Assembly (NCBI RefSeq): GCF_018069625.1
Contig: NZ_CP072941.1
Location: 2,604,001 to 2,668,000, forward strand
Length of the DNA: 64,000 bases
Direction: 5' to 3'
Origin: Streptomyces yatensis
GTDB lineage: Bacteria > Actinomycetota > Actinomycetes > Streptomycetales > Streptomycetaceae
The notes beneath the pieces were generated by a model. That model ran no database searches and had not been told where the DNA came from. It saw nothing but the letters and a program-made list of their open reading frames with translations. A program made the position numbers and the translations under genes. Positions 16,633 through 25,026 of the stretch are shown here, in pieces (within the stretch, counting starts at the first letter, position 1; each line of letters opens with the position of its first letter).

Positions 16633-18891
16633 CTATGTGGGGTTCTTCCACAGGTACACCTTGTGGTGCTCGGTGTCGTTGCCCGCGATGAGGCGGCCGT
16701 CGCTGCTGAAGGCCACGTCCCGGACCGTGCTCTCCGGCCCCTGCGCGCCGGTCAACAGGATGGCGCGTGGTTTGCGGGTGGCCACGTTCCACAGCAGCAG
16801 TCCTCGTCCGGCGGGGGCGGCGAGCGTCTTTCCGTCCGGGCTGAAGGCCAGGTGGTCGACCCTCGCCTGGTAGGAGTCGCCGAGGGCGGCTCGCTGACGG
16901 CCGGTCTTCGCATCCCACAGCCGCACCTTGTCGTCGTAGCTGCCGGTGGCGATGGTCCTGCCGTCCGGACTGAACGCCAGGCTCAGGACTCCTTGCGCGG
17001 GGGAGATGGTGAGCCGTGGACCGTCCTGGCCGTAGGGTTCCGGATCGCGGTGCGCCACGTCCCACAGCCGCACCGAGTGTTTCGGGGTGACGTTGCTGGC
17101 GGAGTCGTCGCTCGCGGAGGCCAATGTCCGGCCGTCCGGGCTGAAGGCCACGCCCGTGACGTCGGCCTCCTGGTCGTAGTAGGCGAGTATCTCGTCCTTG
17201 CGGCTGTTGGTGTCCCACAGGTCCACCGAGTTGCCCTGACTGCCGGTAGCGAACAGCTTGCCGTCCGGGCTGAAGGACACGCTCTCGCCGCTGCCGGGAC
17301 CGTTGAGGAAGCGAACCTGCCGGCGCGCGGCCACGTCCCACATGGTCAGCCAGCCGGTCATATTGGTGGCCGCGAGGAGCTTGCCGTCCGGGCTGAACGC
17401 CACACCGCGGCCCCCGAACCCGTCATTCCCGACGCTGTCGCGCTGGGTGAAGGTGGCGCGTGGCTTGCGGTCGGCGACATTCCACAGTCGCACCTTGCCG
17501 TCGTCGCTGTTCGTGGCGAGCGTCTTGCCGTCCGGGCTGAACGCCATGCCTTCGGTGTCCCTGGACTGCCCGGTGGGGCCGATGGCGGCCGTGGGCTCGA
17601 ACGAGCGATAGGGGTAGCTGGGGCCACGGTCGGGGGAAGAGCCGGGAAGGTAGACGGCGATCAGGACGACGGCGAGGACGAGGATCCCGACTCCGCTGAG
17701 GAGGACGGGCAGCCCCGGGGCGGGCGTGGTGAGCGGGTCGGGGACCGGCGGGTTCGCCGAGGTGTCCGCACTCGGTGGGGTCGCGGGACCGCCGGGGGCG
17801 GCGTCCCGTACCGGATCGTGCGCGGCCGGAGCGGACGGCGGCGGTACGGGGGCGGCGGGCCCGGACCCGCGCGGCGCCAGTGATGTGCGGGTCTCGGCCT
17901 CGGGCAAGCCGGGGGCACCAGGGGCGCCGGGCGGGCCGGGTGTCACACGCCCGGGCCCGGACGGGGACACCACGGTGTGTGGGTGGGCGTCGGCGATCCC
18001 CGCCGTGGAGCCGTGGCGGCACTGCTCGATGACCTCGGCGGGGGTCGGCCGCCGCTCCGGGTCCTTCTCCAGGCATCGCGCGGCGATGGCCCGGAGCGGC
18101 TCGGGGCAGCCGTCGAGGTCGGGGGCCTGTTCCAGGATGCGGTAGACCACGCCGTGGTCGGTACCGCCGCCGAAGGCGAGCCGTCCGGTGGCGGCGAAGT
18201 GGGCGACGACTCCGAGGGCGAACACATCACCGGCTTCGGTGACGTTCTGCCCCCTGATGTATTCGGGCGCCATGTAGGCGGGCGTTCCGGTGCGCATTCC
18301 GGTGGCGGTCACCGTGGTGACGTCCGCGGCCCGGGCGATACCGAAGTCGATGACCTTGGGGCCCTCGGCGGTGAGGATGATGTTGGAGGGCTTCAGGTCA
18401 CGGTGGATCACATCGGCGGCGTGGATGGACTGCAGGGCTTCCGCCACCCTGGCGATCAGTCCCAGCGCCGCGTCGGCCGCCAACGGCCCGCTGTCGGCGA
18501 CCGCGTGCTGCAGGGACGGCCCGGGCACGTAGGCCGTGGCCAGCCAGGGCTCATCGGCCCGCAGATCAGCGTCCGCGACCGGCACGGTGTACAGCCCCTG
18601 GACCCGCCGGGCCGCGGCCACTTCCTGCTCGAAGCGCTTGCGGAACGTCGCGTCGCCCGCGTATTCACGGTGGACGACCTTGACCGCCACCGCGCTGCCG
18701 GCCGGCGTCCGCCCCAGGTAGACGCGGCCCATTCCGCCCGCGCCCAGAACCGCCTCCAGCCGGTACGGACCGGCCTGGGGAGGATCGGCGTGCCCCAGTG
18801 GGCCGTGGGGTGGCGGAGCTATCGGCCACCCCGGTTGTCCCCCCGCATCAACAGGCGGTATCGCCGGTCGACCATGCTCCGATCGGGACAT
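16633..18891 (-). CDS. Membrane Ser/Thr protein kinase with WD40 sensor domain
   Basis: This 752-residue Hanks-type kinase has the glycine loop GAGGMGRVY (about residue 46), Lys in VAVKVV, the catalytic loop HRDLKPSN (about 164) and DFG (about 183). A Pro/Ala-rich linker follows and one transmembrane helix (GVGILVLAVVLIAVYL, about 398-413). Outside the membrane are seven WD40 units, each opening with a FSPDG-type turn and closing with LW, enough for one closed seven-bladed propeller. It probably senses a ligand or protein extracellularly and phosphorylates cytosolic targets. The ATG at 18891 has GGGGAG upstream. It is divergent from the ATP-grasp operon, which makes those proteins plausible but unproven partners. 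Confidence 0.92.
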   Translation of the reverse strand: MSRSEHGRPAIPPVDAGGQPGWPIAPPPHGPLGHADPPQAGPYRLEAVLGAGGMGRVYLGRTPAGSAVAVKVVHREYAGDATFRKRFEQEVAAARRVQGLYTVPVADADLRADEPWLATAYVPGPSLQHAVADSGPLAADAALGLIARVAEALQSIHAADVIHRDLKPSNIILTAEGPKVIDFGIARAADVTTVTATGMRTGTPAYMAPEYIRGQNVTEAGDVFALGVVAHFAATGRLAFGGGTDHGVVYRILEQAPDLDGCPEPLRAIAARCLEKDPERRPTPAEVIEQCRHGSTAGIADAHPHTVVSPSGPGRVTPGPPGAPGAPGLPEAETRTSLAPRGSGPAAPVPPPSAPAAHDPVRDAAPGGPATPPSADTSANPPVPDPLTTPAPGLPVLLSGVGILVLAVVLIAVYLPGSSPDRGPSYPYRSFEPTAAIGPTGQSRDTEGMAFSPDGKTLATNSDDGKVRLWNVADRKPRATFTQRDSVGNDGFGGRGVAFSPDGKLLAATNMTGWLTMWDVAARRQVRFLNGPGSGESVSFSPDGKLFATGSQGNSVDLWDTNSRKDEILAYYDQEADVTGVAFSPDGRTLASASDDSASNVTPKHSVRLWDVAHRDPEPYGQDGPRLTISPAQGVLSLAFSPDGRTIATGSYDDKVRLWDAKTGRQRAALGDSYQARVDHLAFSPDGKTLAAPAGRGLLLWNVATRKPRAILLTGAQGPESTVRDVAFSSDGRLIAGNDTEHHKVYLWKNPT

Positions 18892-19078
18892 GCTCCCCGT
18901 CACCCCGTCTCTCACCGTTCGAGCGAGCGACAGCGTAAACGAACCCACCACCCCGTAACAGCTCTCCCCCTCAAGACGGCAGGAAGGCACTCCGGACTGC
19001 CACGTCACATGGGGATTGGCCGCCCGCTGGAGGGTACTCAGGACGCCGGAAAACGACGGACCAGGGAGGGACCACCCA

Positions 19079-20488
19079 GTGGACGAGACGAACACGGCCG
19101 AAAAGAACACGGCCGAGAAGAACACGGCCGAGAAGAACACGGGCGAGAAGAGCGCGGCCGAGAAGAACATCTTCGTCATCGGCCTGGACGAGGCCAACGA
19201 ACCCATTCTGGAAAGTGGCCCCGGTGCCGGCCGGTACCGGTTCCACCGCCTGCTCACCATCGAGGATCTGCAGAGCGGCGAGGTGTCCGTGGCGGATCTC
19301 ATCGCCAAGGCGGAGGGTGTGCTGGATGCCTTCGAGGGAAGCATCGACGCCATCGTCGGCTACTGGGACTTTCCGGTGAGCACACTCGTACCGATACTCA
19401 GCGAGCGCTACGGCACGCGCAGCACGAGTCTGGAGTCGGTCGTCAAGTGCGAGCACAAGTACTGGAGTCGGCTGGAGCAGCAGAAGGTGATCGACGAGTG
19501 CCCACGGTTCGGCCGGGTGGATCTGCATGCGCGGGACCCACAGCCACCGGAGGGTGTCCGCTTCCCGATGTGGCTCAAGCCGGCCCTCGCGTACTCCTCG
19601 GAGCTGGCCTTCTCCGTCAAGGACGAGGAGCAGTTCCGTACGGCGGTCGGCGAGATCCGTGCGGGCATCGGCCGCGTCGGCAAGCCCTTCGAGGCCGTAC
19701 TCGAACGGCTGGACCTCCCCCCGGAGATGGAGGGTGTGGGCGGCCAGGTGTGCCTCGCGGAGGAAGCGCTGAGCGGAGTGCAGGTCGCCGTGGAGGGATA
19801 CGTCCACGACGGCGAGGTCACCGTCTACGGCGTGCTGGACTCCATCGACTACCCCGACAGCCCGTCTTTCCTGCGCCACCAGTACCCCTCGGCCCTGCCG
19901 GAGCCCGTGATCCAGCGGCTGCATGACGTCTCCCGGCGGGTCATGCGGCAGATCGGCATGGACGGGGCGACGTTCAGCATCGAGTACTTCTACGACGCCG
20001 GGACGGACGAGATCAATCTCCTGGAGATCAACCCCCGGCACTCCCAGTCGCACGCCGAACTCTTCGCCTACGTCGACGGGGTGTCCAATCACCACTGCAT
20101 GCTCAGCCTCGCCCTCGGCGAGGACCCCGCCCTGCCGTACCGCGCCGGCCCCTACCGGATGGCCGCCAAGTGGTACTACCGCTGGTTCGCCGACGGCGTG
20201 GTCCACGACACCCCCGTGGACGAGGAGATCGAGCGGATCGAGCGCGAGATCCCGGGCGTACGGATCGATGTGGTGCCCGAGGAGGGGCAGCGGCTGTCGC
20301 AGATGGACCAGCAGGACAGCTACAGCTTCGAACTCGCCCACATCTTCACCGGCGGGGACAGCGAGGAGGACCTGCGCGAGAAGTACGACCGCTGTGTCGC
20401 CGCCCTGAACCGCCTCTTCGACGCCACCGCCCCGGGCGGCCGGCAGGAGGAGAAGCGGAAGAACGAACAGGAGCGGGAGCGGGGCTGA
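19079..20488 (+). CDS. ATP-grasp domain protein (carboxylate-amine ligase-like)
   Basis: This 469-residue protein begins at GTG 19079 with GGGAGG at good spacing. After a charged N-terminal tract of five Ala/Glu/Lys/Asn-rich pentapeptide repeats comes IFVIGLDEANE and an ATP-grasp fold. FPMWLKPALAYSSELAFSV carries the nucleotide-binding Lys, and DEINLLEINPRHSQSHAELF carries the metal-binding Glu/Asn pair. Family members join a carboxylate to an amine or thiol via an acyl phosphate. The substrate is unknown. It heads a cluster with a CocE/NonD acylase, a PrmC-like methyltransferase and a CDGSH protein, which suggests making and trimming an amide-linked small molecule (inference). Confidence 0.88.
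   Translation: MDETNTAEKNTAEKNTAEKNTGEKSAAEKNIFVIGLDEANEPILESGPGAGRYRFHRLLTIEDLQSGEVSVADLIAKAEGVLDAFEGSIDAIVGYWDFPVSTLVPILSERYGTRSTSLESVVKCEHKYWSRLEQQKVIDECPRFGRVDLHARDPQPPEGVRFPMWLKPALAYSSELAFSVKDEEQFRTAVGEIRAGIGRVGKPFEAVLERLDLPPEMEGVGGQVCLAEEALSGVQVAVEGYVHDGEVTVYGVLDSIDYPDSPSFLRHQYPSALPEPVIQRLHDVSRRVMRQIGMDGATFSIEYFYDAGTDEINLLEINPRHSQSHAELFAYVDGVSNHHCMLSLALGEDPALPYRAGPYRMAAKWYYRWFADGVVHDTPVDEEIERIEREIPGVRIDVVPEEGQRLSQMDQQDSYSFELAHIFTGGDSEEDLREKYDRCVAALNRLFDATAPGGRQEEKRKNEQERERG
19091..19165 (+). repeat. Five 15-bp tandem repeats encoding a pentapeptide
   Basis: The unit aacacggccgagaag is repeated five times with few changes, giving NTAEK-type pentapeptides at the N-terminus of the ATP-grasp protein. 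The period is a multiple of three, so copy-number change would not shift the frame. It predicts a flexible, highly charged and strain-variable tail. Confidence 0.9.
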
Positions 20489-20583
20489 GCCCGGCTGCGA
20501 CCGCCCACGGACACGGCCGGTGTGCCGGTGGCGTCCGTGGGCACCCGTGCACCCCGCCACCAGGGAAGGAGCAGATCGGCCCT

Positions 20584-22623
20584 ATGCGCCTCGTGAGCAA
20601 TCTGCCGTGCGCGACAAAGGAAGAGGAACACGTCACGATCCCCATGTCCGACGGCATTCGTCTGTCGGCGCGCATCTGGCGTCCCACGTCCTCGGACGAG
20701 GAGCCGGTGCCCGCGGTGCTGGAGTACATCCCCTACCGGAAACGGGATCTGACCTCCGTACGCGACTCCATCCACCATCCGTACATCGCCGGTCATGGCT
20801 ACGCCTGTGTCCGCGTCGACCTGCGGGGCACCGGGGAGTCTGAGGGGGTGCTGACGGACGAATACCTGGGACAGGAGCAGACGGACGCCGAGGAGATCCT
20901 GGCCTGGCTCGCCGAGCAGCCCTGGTGCGATGGCGCCACCGGCATGATGGGCATCTCCTGGGGCGCCTTCGCCGCCCTGCAGGTGGCCGCCCGGCGGCCG
21001 CCGAGTCTGCGCGCCATCGTCATCGCCTCCTTCACCGACGACCGGTACGCCGATGACATGCACTACATGGGCGGTGCCCTGCTGTCCGACAACCTCGCCG
21101 AGGCGGGCACCATGTTCGCCTACGCCACCTGTCCGCCGGACCCGGCGGTGGTCGGCGAGCGCTGGCGCGAGATGTGGCACGAGCGGCTGGAGAACGCCCG
21201 CCCCTGGGTGCTGGAGTGGCTGCGCCACCAGCGCCGCGACGACTACTGGCGGCATGCCTCGGTGTGCGAGGACTACCAGGCCGTGCAGTGCCCCGTGCTG
21301 GCCTCCAGCGGCTGGGCGGACGGCTACTCCAACGCCGTGACACGGCTGCTCGGCCGGCTGGACGTACCGCGCAGGGGTCTGATCGGCCCGTGGTCGCACA
21401 AGTACCCGCACCTGGGCGAGCCGGGCCCGGCCATCGGCTACCTCCAGGAGGTGGTGCGGTGGTGGGACCACTGGCTGAAGGGCGTGGACAACGGCGTCAT
21501 GGACGGGCCCATGCTGTGGACGTGGATGCAGGACAGCGTGGCGCCGTCCACCTCCTACGAGGAGCGGCCCGGCCGCTGGATCGCCGAGCCCCGGTGGCCC
21601 TCCCCCAACGTCGAGCCGACCGTGCACCCGCTGACCGGCCGGCGCATCGGCGCCCCCGGTGACACATCGTCCGGGCAGGAGGCGCAGGGCGAGCCGCTGA
21701 CCGTGCAATCGCCGCTGTCCGTCGGCCAGTTCGCCGGCAAGTGGGCCTCCTACAACGCGCCCCCGGACCTGCCGTACGACCAGCGGGAGGAGGACGGCGG
21801 TTCGCTGGTGTTCGAGACCGATCCGCTCACCGAGCGGGTGGAGATCCTCGGCTCGCCCTCCGTCGAACTGGACCTGTCGGTCGATGAACCGGTGGCGATG
21901 GTGGCCGCCCGGCTCTCCGATGTGGCTCCGGACGGCCGCGCCACCCGTGTCACCTACGGTCTGCTCAATGTCGCCCACCGCGAGACCATCGGCGACCCCG
22001 AGCCGCTGGAGCCCGGCCGGCGCTACCGCGCCCGTGTCCAGCTCAACGGCGTGGCCCAGGCGTTTCCGCCCGGCCACCGCATCCGGCTGTCGCTGTCCAC
22101 GTCGTACTGGCCGCTCGCCTGGCCCCCGCCGAGGCCCGCGCTGCTGACCGTGTACGAGGCCACCAGCGCCCTCACGCTGCCGCTGCGCCGGGCCTCGGCG
22201 GGCGAGGATCGGCCCCAGCGCCCGTTCGGGGAGCCCGAGGGCACGCCCCCCGTCGCCACCACCGCGCTCACCCCCCGCGAGGAGCGCTGGGACGTCAAGC
22301 GCGACCTGGTCGGCTACCGGTCCGAGCTGGAGATCGTCAAGGACGCGGGCACCCAGCGCTTCGAGGACATCGGGATGGATGTCGGCCGCCGGGCGTACGA
22401 GCGCTACACCGCGGTCGCGGACGACTTCACCTCGGTCGGTGGCGAGTCGACCTGGACCATGCGCTTCCACCGCGACGACTGGGACGTACGGGTGGTGACG
22501 AGCACGGTGCTGCGCTCCAGCGAGAGCGAGTTCTTCGTCGATGCCACGCTGGACGGCTACGAGGGCGACCGGCGCGTGTTCTCGCGCACCTGGAACGAGA
22601 CGCTGCCCCGGGACTGTCTGTGA
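20584..22623 (+). CDS. CocE/NonD-family X-Pro dipeptidyl-peptidase-like hydrolase
   Basis: This 679-residue serine hydrolase has an N-terminal alpha/beta domain (IPMSDGIRLSARIWRP, VRVDLRGTGESEG, and the nucleophile elbow GISWGAFAA near residue 123) and a C-terminal jelly-roll of the PepX_C type (DLSVDEPVAMVAARL, with FPPGHRIRLSLST). The catalytic Asp/His lie in the GWADGYSN and PWSHKYPH regions. Relatives hydrolyse cocaine esters, glutaryl-cephalosporins or X-Pro peptides. No signal peptide is seen, so it is probably cytosolic. It follows the ATP-grasp gene by about 95 bases and its stop overlaps the methyltransferase start as GTGA, so it is coupled. It may be a deacylating or maturation enzyme for the ligase product. 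Confidence 0.9.
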   Translation: MRLVSNLPCATKEEEHVTIPMSDGIRLSARIWRPTSSDEEPVPAVLEYIPYRKRDLTSVRDSIHHPYIAGHGYACVRVDLRGTGESEGVLTDEYLGQEQTDAEEILAWLAEQPWCDGATGMMGISWGAFAALQVAARRPPSLRAIVIASFTDDRYADDMHYMGGALLSDNLAEAGTMFAYATCPPDPAVVGERWREMWHERLENARPWVLEWLRHQRRDDYWRHASVCEDYQAVQCPVLASSGWADGYSNAVTRLLGRLDVPRRGLIGPWSHKYPHLGEPGPAIGYLQEVVRWWDHWLKGVDNGVMDGPMLWTWMQDSVAPSTSYEERPGRWIAEPRWPSPNVEPTVHPLTGRRIGAPGDTSSGQEAQGEPLTVQSPLSVGQFAGKWASYNAPPDLPYDQREEDGGSLVFETDPLTERVEILGSPSVELDLSVDEPVAMVAARLSDVAPDGRATRVTYGLLNVAHRETIGDPEPLEPGRRYRARVQLNGVAQAFPPGHRIRLSLSTSYWPLAWPPPRPALLTVYEATSALTLPLRRASAGEDRPQRPFGEPEGTPPVATTALTPREERWDVKRDLVGYRSELEIVKDAGTQRFEDIGMDVGRRAYERYTAVADDFTSVGGESTWTMRFHRDDWDVRVVTSTVLRSSESEFFVDATLDGYEGDRRVFSRTWNETLPRDCL

Positions 22624-23330
22624 TCTTCACCGCCGCACCGCACGCGCACACCTCGGCCCCGTGCGGGTACTCGCCGCTGATGCTGTTCAAGACGCCGCCA
22701 GGGGTGTACGCGCCGCAGGACGACACATGGATGCTGGCCGAGGCGCTGCTGCGGGAGGACATCACGGCCGACACGGCCGTCCTGGACGTGGGGACCGGCA
22801 GCGGGGCCCTGGCCCTGGTCGCGGCCGGGCGCGGTGCGGCCCAGGTGACCGCGGTGGACGTCTCGCCGCTCGCCGTGGGCGCCACCTGGCTGCGGGCCCG
22901 CCTCAAGGGGCTGCCGGTGCGGGTCCTCCACGGCGACCTGCTGACACCGGTGGCGGGCCGCGGGTTCGATCTCATCGTCGCCAACCCGCCCTATGTGCCG
23001 GTGGCGGGGCGACGGACCCGGGGCCGCGGTCGGGCCTGGCGGGCCGGGGCCGACGGACGGGCGTTCCTCGACCGGATCTGCCGGGACGCGCCACCGTTGC
23101 TGCGCCCCGGCGGCGTGCTGCTGCTGGTGCATTCGGCGCTGAGCGGGACGGAGCGAACCGTGGCGCAGCTGACGGAGAGCGGGCTGCGGGCGGCCGTGGC
23201 CGACCGCCGCACGATCCCTTTCGGCCCGGTGCTGCGCGCGCAGGCGCCCTGGCTGGAGGCCCAGGGGCTGATCGCCCCGGGCGAGACGAAGGAAGAGCTG
23301 GTGGTGATCCGTGCCGAACGACGAACGTGA
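22620..23330 (+). CDS. HemK/PrmC-like N5-methyltransferase
   Basis: This 236-residue SAM-dependent methyltransferase has motif I VLDVGTGSGALAL and the NPPYVP signature (about residues 122-127) that positions an amide nitrogen of Gln/Asn or an adenine amine. It is shorter than release-factor methyltransferase PrmC because the N-terminal substrate-recognition domain is absent, as in MTQ2/HemK2-type enzymes. The GTG at 22620 overlaps the hydrolase stop (GTGA). An internal ATG at 22680 (MLFKTPPGVYAPQDD) is closer to the usual family start. The target is unknown: a protein glutamine or a small amide from the neighbouring enzymes. Confidence 0.88.
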   Translation: MIFTAAPHAHTSAPCGYSPLMLFKTPPGVYAPQDDTWMLAEALLREDITADTAVLDVGTGSGALALVAAGRGAAQVTAVDVSPLAVGATWLRARLKGLPVRVLHGDLLTPVAGRGFDLIVANPPYVPVAGRRTRGRGRAWRAGADGRAFLDRICRDAPPLLRPGGVLLLVHSALSGTERTVAQLTESGLRAAVADRRTIPFGPVLRAQAPWLEAQGLIAPGETKEELVVIRAERRT

Positions 23331-23538
23331 CCGCCCGGTGCGGATGCGGCTGGGGACCGACGGCCCGATGCTGATCGAAGGGCCGGTCGAGATCACCCTG
23401 CCCGACGGCAGCGTGGTGCGCTCCGACCGTTTCACGGTGGCCGTGTGCCTGTGCGGCCGCAGCGCGCGCTACCCGTGGTGCGACACCAGCCACCGCCGCA
23501 GGCCGCCGAGGTCGCGGCGCGGATCGGACGCGACGTAG
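23311..23538 (+). CDS. CDGSH iron-sulfur domain protein
   Basis: This 75-residue protein has one CDGSH zinc-finger-like [2Fe-2S] motif, CLCGRSARYPWCDTSH, with the 3Cys-1His ligand set intact although the signature CDG reads CDT. Such proteins carry a labile cluster for redox or iron-sulfur transfer in the cytosol. The GTG start at 23311 lies inside the methyltransferase end (20-base overlap), so the two are co-translated. In other streptomycetes a small CDGSH gene is often next to an iron-containing heme-oxygenase-like enzyme; none is present here. The basic C-terminus runs into a 19-bp direct repeat that also contains the stop codon. Confidence 0.85.
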   Translation: MPNDERDRPVRMRLGTDGPMLIEGPVEITLPDGSVVRSDRFTVAVCLCGRSARYPWCDTSHRRRPPRSRRGSDAT

Positions 23539-23571
23539 CAAATCAGACGCGACGTAGCGGATCGGACGCGG
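23521..23571. repeat. 19-bp tandem repeat covering the CDGSH stop codon
   Basis: ggatcggacgcgacgtagc is followed by aaatcagacgcgacgtagc and a partial third copy. The first copy contains the TAG stop of the CDGSH gene, so the duplication added extra sequence directly after the gene. Confidence 0.8.
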
Positions 23572-23732
23572 AGGCGAAGCGCGCCGCCCGCCTCACCCGC
23601 GTCCCGCACCGTCCCACCGCCCCGCCCAGCCGTCGCCGCCGGAGCACCGCGCAACCCCCTGTGCAGGTGTTCTCCAGGTGAACCACGATCAACGGAGGTC
23701 TGAACTCGTGGCGGGTGGGGCACTCAGGGCAT

Positions 23733-24755
23733 ATGCGCTGTGGAGTGATCGACATTGGATCCCGTACGGTCCACCTCATGATCGCCGAGCTGGCTCCGGG
23801 CAGGCCCCCGGAGCCGGTGGCCTCGTGGAAACAGCCGGTCCGTGTGGCCGAGGCGACCGATCGCCAGGGGGTGATCCGGCCTGACGCGATCCGGTCCCTG
23901 GTCGGCGCCGTGACCGCGAGTGCCGCGGCCGCTCTCGCCCACCATGTCGACCGCCTGATCCCCTTCGCCACATCGGCGGTGCGGGACGCGACCAACCGGG
24001 ACGCCGTGCTCGGCGAGATCGAGGCCGCCACCGGGATCCGCGTGGGCTTCATGACCGGCGAGGAGGAGGCACGGCTGACGTTCAGGGCGGCACGCGGCTG
24101 GCTCGGCTGGTCGGCGGGGCGGATCCTCCTCCTCGACATCGGCGGTGGCTCGCTGGAAATCGCCTGTGGCGGCGGCAGGTACCCCGACCTCGCCGTCTCC
24201 CTGCCCCTGGGCGCCGACCGGCTCACCCGCCACCATCTGCCCGATGCCACACCGGTGAAGAAGCGGGACGTCAGCGCGTTGCGCCGGCACGTACGCTCCG
24301 TGCTCGGCCAGTGCACCGCCGAACTGCGCGCCCAGCCCGCGCCCGCCTCCTGCGTCGCCACATCGAGGACCTTCACGCAACTGGCCCGCCTCGCCGGAAA
24401 GCCACAGCCGCACAACGGCCTGCCCGCGTCCCACAGTCTCAGCCGGCGGAACCTGGGGCCCTGGGTGCCCCAACTCGCGGCCAAGACGGACGAGCAGCGA
24501 GCGAGACTGCGCGGCATCTCCGCCTCCAGGGCGCATCAGTCCCTGGCCGGTGCGATCGTCGCGGAGGCCGTCATGGAGGCCATGGAGGTGGAACGGCTCA
24601 CCACCTGCCCGTGGGGCCTGCGCGAGGGCGTCCTGCTCGACTACGTCTCCGGCCTCGAAGGCGAGCCTCCCGCTCCCCCGGCACTCACCTCGATCCCGGC
24701 CCTCGCCGACCACCGGCGGATCCACGGGATCGAGGCGGTGGCGGTCGACGTATGA
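23733..24755 (+). CDS. Ppx/GppA-family exopolyphosphatase/pppGpp phosphatase
   Basis: This 340-residue member of the actin-like ASKHA fold has the first phosphate loop VIDIGSRTVHLMI (residues 5-17), the GEEEARL region and the second loop LLLDIGGGSLEIA (about 137-149). These motifs define exopolyphosphatases and guanosine pentaphosphate phosphohydrolases. The length matches the short actinobacterial Ppx form without C-terminal HD domains. The role is hydrolysis of inorganic polyphosphate and/or pppGpp, linking to phosphate or stringent control. In the first loop Arg replaces the more common Asn (GSRT versus GSNS). The last codons are tandemly duplicated just past the stop. Confidence 0.88.
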   Translation: MRCGVIDIGSRTVHLMIAELAPGRPPEPVASWKQPVRVAEATDRQGVIRPDAIRSLVGAVTASAAAALAHHVDRLIPFATSAVRDATNRDAVLGEIEAATGIRVGFMTGEEEARLTFRAARGWLGWSAGRILLLDIGGGSLEIACGGGRYPDLAVSLPLGADRLTRHHLPDATPVKKRDVSALRRHVRSVLGQCTAELRAQPAPASCVATSRTFTQLARLAGKPQPHNGLPASHSLSRRNLGPWVPQLAAKTDEQRARLRGISASRAHQSLAGAIVAEAVMEAMEVERLTTCPWGLREGVLLDYVSGLEGEPPAPPALTSIPALADHRRIHGIEAVAVDV

Positions 24756-24787
24756 GAGATCGAGGCGGTGGCCGCCGACGCATGAGA
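24728..24787 (+). repeat. 30-bp tandem duplication of the Ppx gene end
   Basis: Two head-to-tail 30-bp copies differ at only three positions (24728-24757 and 24758-24787). The first encodes the last Ppx residues (IEAVAVDV) plus the TGA. The second repeats them, including the TGA, downstream in frame. A recent slippage or unequal-crossover event explains it; readthrough would append only about ten residues. Confidence 0.9.
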
Positions 24788-25026
24788 ACGTGCGGCCGCG
24801 GCATCGCCCGGACCGGCCGATCGGGCACGGGTTCCGGAGCGGCTGATCCACGGATTGCCGATCCACGGGTTATGGCCGCCATTGGCCACTCCTATGGCCG
24901 AGCGCCATCATCCGCAGGCCACCCGCGCTTGTAACGGACATCGCCACGGCAATGAGCCGGCGATCAGCGGGAGAGGCGATATCGCCCTCCCGTGGAATAC
25001 CCGTGATACGAGCTAAGGATTGACTG

